Of a stretch of 64,000 bases of DNA, positions 55,834 to 64,000 are shown in pieces; the first letter of the stretch is position 1; each line of letters starts with the position of its first letter. Under the pieces are notes generated by a model. That model was not told the origin of the DNA, did no database searches, and saw nothing but the letters and a program-made list of their open reading frames with translations. The stretch is from positions 96,969 through 160,968 of the forward strand of contig WHUZ01000114.1 of the NCBI GenBank assembly GCA_015179045.1, in the 5' to 3' direction. The translations under genes and the position numbers were made by a program. Origin of the DNA: Kalaharituber pfeilii. Lineage: Eukaryota > Ascomycota > Pezizomycetes > Pezizales > Pezizaceae.

Positions 55834-56290
55834 AAGGCTTGCCTCTGGTTCTTATTAGCTAAATGATATGGTTACTGACGTTGACGTCATGAAAAAACAC
55901 TTCGATCAAACTAGCGCACATACATCACTCATGTACAGTAAGTGTAACCGTGGTAAACTACAGATTACGAGCTAAATTGCGGTGGGATACAGTTGATTAA
56001 TTCCTACAGAATATGCGGCCCAAAACAGCCCTATTTATGCAACAAAATTCAGGAAGTACCTTCGTACCCAACTGAACAATTATTGGTGCGGAATGAGGTT
56101 GCGCATAGCAGCGGATTCAGACGGTAAAGAGGATATAATCGGTATAGGAAATAGAAGACCATAGAATCATGAAACGTCAGTCTGCATCATGGCCACAGCT
56201 CAGGTTGCATATGTTCAGCACACCTAACCACTGTGCATGATGTTTCACTTCAGCGCTGCATATTCTTCAACAGTAACCTCTCCATACTTG
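55834..56290. other. Intergenic, nothing recognised
   Basis: I see no gene, repeat pair or RNA gene here. Confidence 0.4.
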
Positions 56291-56341
56291 GCGTAGGGAT
56301 AGTCTCATGCCCAGCGGCTGGGCACGAGACTAGCGTAGGGA
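56291..56341. mobile_element. 33-bp palindromic insertion with 9-bp target duplication
   Basis: TAGTCTCATGCCCAGC, one G, then GCTGGGCACGAGACTA make a palindrome at 56300-56332 with one mismatch. GCGTAGGGA lies on both sides (56291-56299 and 56333-56341). The arms resemble the 15-bp ends of the 3.84-kb element at 43022-46861 (TGTTCTCGTGCCCAG), and the 9-bp duplication length is the same. It looks like an element reduced to its two TIRs. Confidence 0.8.
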
Positions 56342-57312
56342 TTAGTTTAATGGCAACACTCCTGAAGTTCAGCAACCAGTAGTGTCGTATTGGTACACTC
56401 GCTTATTGAGCCATTTTGCCTTCAGTGCCCTCGATTTTATAGAATTGACTAAGGTAGATATTAAACGAACTTATTAAGATGAAATGACTTCAATACAACA
56501 AGTATTAACTAGCAAGCAGAAGCTCTTATCGTTGCAAAAGATGACTCAAATACATCATTCAGCTATCTAAAATTGGTGTTGAGATAGCTGCTGTGTTACT
56601 CGCTTGCGGGTATACTTGGTCCTGTATGTATGTGTGTATAGTAATATGTAAGTTGGTACAGTTGTTGTAAACATTGTATTTAGGGGTAGCTTCGCCTACT
56701 GTAATTTGTCTAGCATGAAAAGAGCCCTACATCTGTCAGATTCACGTAAATCCCTGCGAACCAGACTAGGTCAATCACAGGACGGTGGGCAAGTGAGTCC
56801 ACATAACAGGGATCCTAATTACGAGGATGGTCTTAGTTACGAGGTGTAGGCTTATGAGGGAGGCAAATAATGACAGGTACTTACATGCGCCCGCACCATG
56901 CTCGATATGTCCACTACTTACATATCCATCACGTATATACCAAATCCCTCTGCAACCATACATAATTCAGTATCCAAAATGCAATAGTCACAGCTAGCAG
57001 CTGCAAACCACCAGTAAATCAGCCTCAGCTTCTCGGAAGTAATTCTGATCACAGTTATGGTCTTATTCATGAACCACTATTCGCGGACCGTCTATAGCTG
57101 TAAACTAGCGTCTTAGTCACGGATATAGTCTTTATCACAAGTTGGCCTTCTCAGTTTTGCTGTTTGGTATCACTACATAGTTCTACCGAGCTTCTGTAAA
57201 AGTTATAATCTTTACTTCAATTGACCTGACATAACATTACCCATCTTTGCACTATTTACAGACACCCTTTTGGCGGGACGAAATCGACATTCTGAAGCCC
57301 TAGGAATTCGGC
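56342..57312. other. 5' flank of the ankyrin-VWA gene
   Basis: No supported gene. 'gaaccagactaggtcaatcac' at 56759 weakly resembles the CCAGACTTAGTCAG end at 4251. Confidence 0.4.
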
Positions 57313-59238
57313 ATGGCTGGCAACATCTTCCAAGCTGCTCGAGAAGGTTCACTCTCTGAGAGACAAATTCTCGAGTATAAAAAAAACAACGGAAATCTTG
57401 ACGCCAAAGACGATAAAGGCATCACATTGCTGTGCGCAGCAGTAGCGGGAGGACACCATCGTGTTGTTCGGCGTTTATTGCGCAATGGGGCATCAGTGAA
57501 CGAGCCTTCAATTTACAACTGTAGCGCACTATGGTTTGCGACACGGCTGCTCGACAAAGGGAAAGCCTCTAACATTACCAGAAAGCTGCTCGAGGCTGGC
57601 GCAGAAGTGGATATAATTTCCGATCGTGCGATGCTAGCCACTACGCCTTTGATGAACTTACTACGAGCAGGTCATGGCCTAACGTTGATAAGCTCGCTTC
57701 TCGTACGGGGGGCATCAGTCACTTTCCCCAATGGAACAGCTTCCGCCGAAAACGATGCAAAGTTTATTGGGAATAAGCATTATATTGACACCCTGAAAAG
57801 TTATAAGCCGCCACCACCGAAGTCCTATTTCATTTCTGCAATCGACTACTTATTGAGTTTCTTGGCCGCATTTGTCAGCAAGTTCACCAAAAGAGCCTTG
57901 ATCAATGAAAAGGAGGGTGTTGATTCTGGCGTTGGACAAAATGCAAATTCAGAGGTAAATATGAGAACTTACCAAGGTGTTACGACCCAAAATTGTCCAC
58001 AGCAATCGCCGACATTTGATTCTGCCGCATTCCACCAGAATCTCACCCAGCAGATTGCTGATGCAGGGTTGGGCAAGTTTTTTCCGCCAAATAGCCCTTT
58101 ACTAGAGACTGTCATGACCAAAGCCGCCGAGTTAGTAGAGAGTGGCGAGTCTGTACTGGCTTCCCCAGAATATCTTCCTGGACTGTCACGACTGAGCCTC
58201 TATCAACCCATTCTATTCTGTGGTAAGCCAGCACTTAACAACCTTAACGTGACCCCTGCAACAACAATGAGCTTACTCAATGATGCGGATTACTTAGACA
58301 ACAGTGGCTCAATGATCAAAAATGATCGCATTGATTCTATGATCGAGATAGTTGGCAGGATTACCAAAATTTGCACACTTTTGCTGCCAGACGATGAAGG
58401 CGTGGAAATTCGATTCTTGAACTGTGGTGCCAAAGAAGAGGAATTATACAGACAATATGGCACGGTCAGAACATCTAACGATGCCGAAACGATGATTCGT
58501 GAAGCAGAATATTCAGGGTTCACCATGCTTGGGACTATCCTGAAAAGAGATGTGTTACAGCCATTCGTATACGACGTCTTGGAAGTCTCAGGCCACCTAA
58601 AGAGGCCCCTTCTAATCTCAATTATAACTGACGGTAAGGTGAGTATGAGCAGAGCTTAATGGCGCTTATATATCTGCATGGCATATCTGACGAATGAGCA
58701 CTGGTAGCCATTGGGGGAAGATAATAATCAGCTTGCTAAAGTTATCGCTGAGTGTAAAAAAATACTCAGAGATCACGAAATTGATACTGAAGGTATATAT
58801 GAATATTGATGAGAGCTCCTATATTCTTAAAATATCTCCTGACTGAAGGTTAATTGGACTTTCCCATAGCGGTCAAGTTCCAAATCTCTCAAATTGGAGA
58901 CAGTCGGGGTGCTAAGAATTTCCTGAAGCATCTGGCAAGAGTTCCAGATATTAAGAACGACATATACATTACCCCTGGTGAGCTCACAATCAGCATTAAT
59001 TACCCTTTATGCAAATTCCAAATTCGCGGATAATCGGCTCATATTACTTACCATCAATGGACAGGGAAAATCGACGAAGAATGCAAAAAACGGGACGAGA
59101 ATGAGGAGGAGTTAGAGATTTGGGTACGACTCCTAATAGGAATTCGTCACATTGCCGCAATATTAGGTCACATGACTAACTCTTGACCAGCTACTTAAGA
59201 CACTTACGGGGCCTATCCTTGCAGAGCAATTTAATTAA
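57313..59238 (+). CDS. Ankyrin-repeat + von Willebrand factor A domain protein
   Basis: Five exons: 57313-58638, 58708-58792, 58870-58977, 59065-59123, 59191-59238; the joined frame is 541 residues. Residues about 30-160 are three to four degenerate ankyrin repeats (GITLLCAAVAGGHHRVVRRLL). A Pro-rich linker and a hydrophobic stretch (YFISAIDYLLSFLAAFVS, about 173-190) follow. The VWA domain starts with the MIDAS motif DNSGSM (D-x-S-x-S, about residue 330), then the beta-strand EIRFLN, a Thr in SGFTMLGT, and LISIITDGK; the late exons give VKFQISQIGDSRGAKNFL and the closing helix. Ankyrin-VWA proteins are common in ascomycetes, with no general known role. All junctions use GT-AG and keep the frame, so the gene appears intact. 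Confidence 0.82.
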
Positions 59239-59569
59239 TCTCTTTAGCTACTCTAGGCATTAGTGGGGTATGGTAACTGAGATTCGTTTCACTACTTTTT
59301 TGAAAATCTTTGTTGACTACAGACATAAATATCTACTGTGAACTCTCAGTTTCAAATCATAATGTAGTCTTCAGTCATATTAGCTACTCGTATATGTGGG
59401 AAAATATCGGGTGATCCAGGAGGGATTGTATTACTTTGCGTTGTAGTGCGATTTGGACCTATATATACTGTATAAACAATGTTTGCGCAACGTACGCTAC
59501 CAGATTTGCAGCCAGCCTGCTACGCTGGTTTTGCATTAAACTGAAGATAATGATGTGAATCTACTTGCA
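59239..59569. other. 3' flank of the ankyrin-VWA gene
   Basis: AT-rich, no feature recognised. Confidence 0.4.
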
Positions 59570-60866
59570 GAAAAAGGCTCCTTTTTATGATGCTGTTCTG
59601 GTCATAGGCCGGGCATACTGTATCGGCCGGCAGGCCTTCTGCTGGACTGGGAACCGAAGTTTGACCCATATTTCCGGGATAGGTTAAACCTCGGGAATGC
59701 AGCTTGGGTAGTGGCTAGCAGACTCGGTAGCCTAAGCCCCTCCAGCAGAGGGCAGATTTATACCAGTATTGCTAGGCCAACTGGAAACCAAATCGAAGAC
59801 TTAAGAGGGGTAGCAGTATACAGTACTGTAGCCACGTCCTCGGCAGGTACGCCCATGGGCAGAAAGTGAAATGTAGGAGAGGGCTTGGCCAATTTGGAGT
59901 CAGTTCAAGCCTTCATAGAAGGCGAAATCATCCGAGTACAGTGGAAGGAAGGTCTTTCCTTGGTAGCATTCCCAATTCTGACACGTACAGCAGAAGAGGG
60001 GACAAGGGCTGGAAACTGGTCTACACTAATGGAAGCGGAGAAGGGGATGGCTGGAGCAGGCTACTGGCAGGAGGGCAGGGGAAAACCAGTGTACTCGAGT
60101 ACATAGGGATAAGGGCCACAGTTAATGGAAGAGGAACTGCTGGTCATTGGCACAATGAAGGCTAACAGCAGACGGTGCCAGCAATACCTGCAGAATACCG
60201 TTTTAGAAAGAGTAGCAGAGGGACTAATGGATATAGTAGGAATTTGAGTTAAGGGCCATAAGGGCATAAAGGGCAATGAAGAGGTGGGCAACGCAGCACA
60301 GCTAGGCAGCAACCTGCCCTACCAGGAGGTGGTAACTGAGGCAGGGATGAGGATGCAGGCTAAGAGGTGGCGAGCAGAAGAGAGAAACAAGCTACAGTTG
60401 AGCTACAGGCCCCTCCAGCGGTTAGGTCGGTTAACAAGCACGTTGGAAGAACTGCTAGGTGAGAAAGCATTGAGTGCATGGAGGCATATGATAGGGAAGG
60501 CAGATGGACCAGAGTATAGATGGTATGGAGAGGAGGGATCTGCGCACATCTGGTCCAGGTGTAACGTTTGGAGGATCTTTTTTTTTTTTTTTTTTTTTGT
60601 CACGTTACCCCGCTTGCAGCTGTTCGCCATGGCAGGGCAAGTTTGGAGGATCGAGGAAGTGGCCAGGAGACCTAGAGCTAATAAGGAGGCCTATAATAAG
60701 GAGGCCTACAGCAGATAGTGATGAATCAGACCCGCTGGTAGAGCTGCTGAGATGGGTATTGATTTTTGTCCTTGTTATTATTTCCTTGGTATTTAATCTC
60801 GTCATAGCCCACATGGCGGCATACGAGTACTGATACATTAAAATAATAATAATAATAATAATTCTA
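59570..60866 (+). pseudogene. Second LINE relic (RT end and RNase H), related to 44520-46745
   Basis: Starts in the RT end region (VLVIGRAYCIGRQAFCW) and goes on to an RNase H start (WKLVYTNGSGEGDGWS, about 60008) and the closing segment (SAWRHMIGKADGPEYRW, about 60471), each in a different frame and with many stops. A type-2 micro-insertion interrupts it at 60566-60652. The 3' end is 'ctcgtcatagcccacatggc', GGCATACGAG, 'tactgatacat' and an (AAT)n run to 60866, again the type-1 tail. Confidence 0.75.
60566..60652 (-). mobile_element. Type-2 micro-insertion (63 bp) inside the LINE relic, 12-bp target duplication
   Basis: GTTTGGAGGATC lies at 60566-60577 and 60641-60652. The insert has a T run, 'cacgttaccccgcttgcag' and 'ctgttcgccatggcaggg'. 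This is one of the best-preserved type-2 tails in the window. Confidence 0.88.
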
Positions 60867-61201
60867 TTCAAGTCTACTCCGCTCATGAGCGGCCGGCAGC
60901 TTAGTTCCAACACCAGGTTAAGGGGCGGCCAAATCATATCTAGTATACAACGCACAACTATAGCTCTGGATATATATCTATAGTATTTGCTGTTGCGAAC
61001 GATTGTGCAAGATTCTTTCAAAGAGAAAAAAACTGCGCATATAAATAGGAAATAGAAAGAGATAGCTTGTATGGGAAGGGCACAAAAAGTTACATGTCAC
61101 GACAGGCAAAACTTTCCAATTCAGCTAGTCTTGGCAATATTTCCCTACTCACGAGTTGCATAATGCGTGTATATTCTGCACTTTTGACTACATGCATCAC
61201 T
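60867..61201. other. Spacer, nothing recognised
   Basis: AT-rich sequence between the LINE relic and the next insertion. No gene supported. Confidence 0.4.
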
Positions 61202-61245
61202 TTTTTTTTGCATCACTACTCGTTTGCCGCCCTGGGGGCTATGAT
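61202..61245 (-). mobile_element. Probable type-1 micro-insertion, minus orientation
   Basis: A T run, then 'atcactactcgtttgccgcc' and 'ctgggggctatg', the inverse of the LINE-type tail. 'gcatcact' occurs on both sides of the T run, so the limits are not certain. Confidence 0.55.
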
Positions 61246-61312
61246 ACGACGAGCATACATTACTTCAACAATGCAATGTCCTATTTTTAATCCGCAAATG
61301 CTAGGGGCTTGG

Positions 61313-61696
61313 TGTTCTCGCGCCCAGACTATTATTTTCGGCCTCCGGCCGTAGTCTGGAACTAAAGTCGGCTGAAATGGGGGGGATGATTGCGGCCGCA
61401 TTTCTTGTATACTTATTCCCTCTTTGATTGTATGTCGGGCCTTAAGGAGTGTATTATCCATCATATACTCTAATTGCATAATATCATTTTTATTACCCTA
61501 TGATGCGTGATAGGAGAGAAATAGTGAGTATAGTTTTACAAAAATACATACAAACTCTACGTTCCCGCAAGTCGGGTGGCGACCCGCTGTCGGGTCGGGC
61601 GGCCCGCTGTCAGGGCGGCTGGTCTTTTGAATTTCGGGTGGCTTTAGTTCCAGACTAACAGAAATAAAAGATATTCGGCTTGGCAACCGGTCTCTT
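61313..61696. mobile_element. Short, internally deleted relative of the 3.84-kb TIR element
   Basis: The left end TGTTCTCGCGCCCAG and the hairpin after it match 43022-43080, and the right part ('ctttagttccagactaa', 'atattcggcttggcaaccgg', 'tctct') matches 46782-46842. The final 19 bases of the right end are missing, so there is no target duplication to see. About 330 bases of unrelated or deleted interior. Confidence 0.75.
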
Positions 61697-62394
61697 TAAT
61701 TTGTTATTGAGAAGTGGAGCTTGGCATGATCCTAACTCAAAGGAGGGGCCAAGAAGGTTGCTCACTAATTGTCAAGCAAGGTATTGGTACCAAGCTGCCA
61801 GCACCAGAAGATCGCGAGAGGGCTCCATTTACGAAACACTAGCTCTCCCGTGATTAAAACTTTGTGCTCGCAGGTGAAACGTTTTGCACAACGATAGAGC
61901 GTTCACGCACTGTTATTGACTGATTCTCTTCAGTCATCTACATGTCTTTTTCTTTTTTGTCACCTCCAGATAACACGTAACCCTGCATGCAGGCTGCAAG
62001 CTCTTGGTGCCTATAGCCTTAGAGGCAATATTGGCGTTTTCAGTACTGTCGCACATATCTCTGTTTGTTCGTGCAACGACCAATCTGTTCGCGAATAGAC
62101 CTATCCCTGAAACCTGTCATATGTATGTAGAGAAAAATCCAATGTTGATTGATATGCCAATCACTGTCCGCTAGTATACAGTAGCCCCGGCATCTAGTTT
62201 TTTTCTTGCCACACACTACAGACTACTGATAATGCACGGCTGTGAATAAGAATATAATTCATTTTATTTGCTACACTTTTGCATTTTCATAGAATAGGAA
62301 TAAGAATTTTGTCGTAATAATAATTTCTATTAGCAGAAAAATTCTAGTTACTAGATATGCTCAATATATTGTTCTAGCATTGAGCAAAATAGAT
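61697..62394. other. Intergenic, nothing supported
   Basis: About 61966-62005 ('aacacgtaaccctgcatgcag') vaguely resembles an inverse type-2 tail without the T run next to it. No gene seen. Confidence 0.35.
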
Positions 62395-62488
62395 TATACG
62401 AACAGGCCCTGCCATGGCGAACAGCTGCATGCGGGGCCACGTGAAATAAAAAAAAAAAAAAAAAAAAAAAAACCTATACGAACAGGCC
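62395..62488 (+). mobile_element. Type-2 micro-insertion (66 bp) with 14-bp target duplication
   Basis: TATACGAACAGGCC lies at 62395-62408 and 62475-62488. The insert reads 'ctgccatggcgaacagctgc', ATGCGGGGCCACGTGAAAT and a long A run. It gives the plus-strand form of the type-2 tail. Confidence 0.9.
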
Positions 62489-62975
62489 GAAATCCTTCGC
62501 CATTCTAGTTGCTGTTGAGATTCCTGTTGTATACATAAGAGGGACTGTGTGTGTATGCAACAGAAAGTAACATATTCAAATCGTGGTTGTAAAGGCAATT
62601 TTGAATAACTGTACTAATCAGGACGAGGAGAACGGTGATCTAGACAGCACTATTGTTGTCTCATGGATAGTTATTAGGTTCTTGTTACCTTAGCTTCATA
62701 ACCATCTCTATAGATACATAGGTACGTAGAGGTACATTCATGTTCTCCTAGAATGTGTTCCCTACGAACCTCACATGTTTCTCATAAACATCTAATCTAT
62801 TCGAGAACGGACTAGTCCGTTCGCGAACCAAAAAAGTTTGTGACCATGATAGAACAGATTGCCTAGAATGTATATATCGCTGTTATGGAAGGAAGTGGCA
62901 AGCATATGCAGGTCAACACATGACTTAGTCTGCGTTTGTAATTGGGTCATAGCATGAGCACAAACATTATGATAC
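62489..62975. other. Intergenic, nothing recognised
   Basis: No gene or repeat supported. Confidence 0.4.
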
Positions 62976-63058
62976 TACGGCTGAAGTTCCTCGCCATAGC
63001 CCTCTGGGCGGCATGCGAGTATTGATATAAAAAAAAAAAAAAAAATACGGCTGAAGTT
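62976..63058 (+). mobile_element. Type-1 micro-insertion (57 bp) with 13-bp target duplication
   Basis: TACGGCTGAAGTT lies at 62976-62988 and 63046-63058. The insert is CCTCGCCATAGCCC, 'tct', GGGCGGCATGCGAG, 'tattgatat' and an A run, the clearest hairpin of this family: CTCGC pairs with GCGAG and GCC(C) with GGGC. Confidence 0.9.
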
Positions 63059-63794
63059 AGCTTTACCTGCTGGCGACATCTGCGACAACCATGACGATGA
63101 TTTGGGTTCAACTTAGGGCCTAGCTTCCTTTCGTTCAGTATTCGTCCCGCCTCGGGGGCTAAAATGAAATACTGTAGCTGCATTTGATCATGACCTAGTT
63201 CCGAGAATGACTTTTGCTTTTATAATTGGAATATCATTACTCGCGTCCGTGCGCCATAGAATGTGCGGATGTCTGACCGTGATATGCATGCAGCAACAGC
63301 TACCCCCTCTCAGAGTACTGGAGATAACCACATTGGGCGAGAATAAATAAATGCCGAAAAGTTCCCACTAACTCATACACTGATTTTCCTGAGCGGCACG
63401 CATGGGGTAGGTTGGGGGATGAGGGGGACGCGGATACCACCTGACTTGATTGGTCCTCATGATCCCAGATTATCATAAATTTATACCAGTACGTCATACA
63501 ACAGTTGGCCCATACATCATCCAATAGGAGTGTTTGAATTGATTGCTTATCAGGAGTTGTACCATTCCAGGCGTTTCACTGCCTATGTAACCAGGTGTCA
63601 GTGACGAGGGGTCATACTCCAGAGCCTCTCCGAGGTCCAGTTCCCTGCCTTTGAAATATCAAAAATAAGATATTGACTACGAGACCTAACTGTATATCAT
63701 TGCAGAGAAAGAAGTCTTCGACATCCCTAAGTCCACCTCCTCAAGTCACCAGTCTAGTCAAGCACTCTCTTGTATTTGATGTTCATCCTCTCTT
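63059..63794. other. 5' flank of the gene at the window end
   Basis: No gene recognised. Around 63228 'atatcattactcgcg' resembles the inverse type-1 tail without the T run. Confidence 0.35.
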
Positions 63795-64000
63795 ATGTCT
63801 CAATACGATATCGTAGCACGTGCGCTCCTAGCCTTAGACTTTGCTGGGAATGATGAAGGGTTCTATGAGCGCCTACGAGAAGAGGAAGGAGAATTAATAG
63901 AAGAACGAATCACCCCGACTGACCACCAGGAGCTTACAGTAGCTCAAGGTGTGAAGGAAACCACCTCCGCTGTGTACTTACTGAGACAAACTGAGGTTCG
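63795..64000 (+). CDS. Unknown protein, 5' part only
   Basis: An ATG at 63795 opens a frame that stays open to the window edge (68 complete codons). It starts MSQYDIVARALLALDFAGND and is rich in Glu. It could be a real first exon, but the sequence is too short to recognise a family. The frame may also end at an intron just beyond the edge. Confidence 0.4.
   Translation, partial: MSQYDIVARALLALDFAGNDEGFYERLREEEGELIEERITPTDHQELTVAQGVKETTSAVYLLRQTEV

Overview
The window looks like a gene-sparse, repeat-rich part of a filamentous ascomycete genome. The evidence is short GT-AG introns, a vacuolar M28 protease of fungal type, a fungal STAND (NACHT-ankyrin) protein, a fungal ankyrin/membrane family, and transposon relics with C-to-T-like stop codons. 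Pezizomycetes would fit, but I cannot fix the species from sequence alone.

Layout. 1-8.97 kb is a tandem segmental duplication of about 4.2 kb, each copy carrying a gene for a three-TM glycoprotein; the first copy is frameshifted and the second is intact. 9.5-13.3 kb is a seven-exon vacuolar membrane protease (PFF1 type) with a probable +1 shift in a G run. 13.4-18.9 kb is non-coding, with an 80-bp TA-flanked mini-element, a 1.8-kb Tc1/mariner relic and diverged pieces of the first duplication. 19.66-27.49 kb is an eight-exon STAND protein (helical N-terminal domain, NACHT, then almost 50 ankyrin repeats). 28.1-32.4 kb (minus strand) is a multi-exon membrane/ankyrin gene. 33-48 kb is a nest of mobile elements: hAT pieces, a solo LTR, an inverted second LTR, pogo fragments, a 1.82-kb foldback element and a 3.84-kb TIR element with a perfect 9-bp target duplication that contains a minisatellite and a LINE relic. 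49.07-51.46 kb (minus) is a lipoxygenase. 53.5-55.0 kb (minus) is a trypsin-like serine peptidase. 57.3-59.2 kb is an ankyrin + VWA protein. 59.6-60.9 kb is a second LINE relic. The 5' end of another gene runs off the window at 63.8 kb.

The most striking pattern is about fifteen tiny insertions, most under 130 bp, many with clear 9-20 bp target-site duplications. They end in one of two 3' tails followed by poly(A). One tail is the 3' hairpin of the LINE in this window, which points to LINE-driven target-primed insertion; the other has no visible parent. A second theme is a terminal motif, TRKTCTCRTRCCCAG-like, found on elements from 3.84 kb down to a 33-bp palindrome, two of them with 9-bp target duplications. 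The ankyrin, NACHT, VWA and peptidase genes together resemble fungal non-self-recognition repertoires, but joint function is only an inference.
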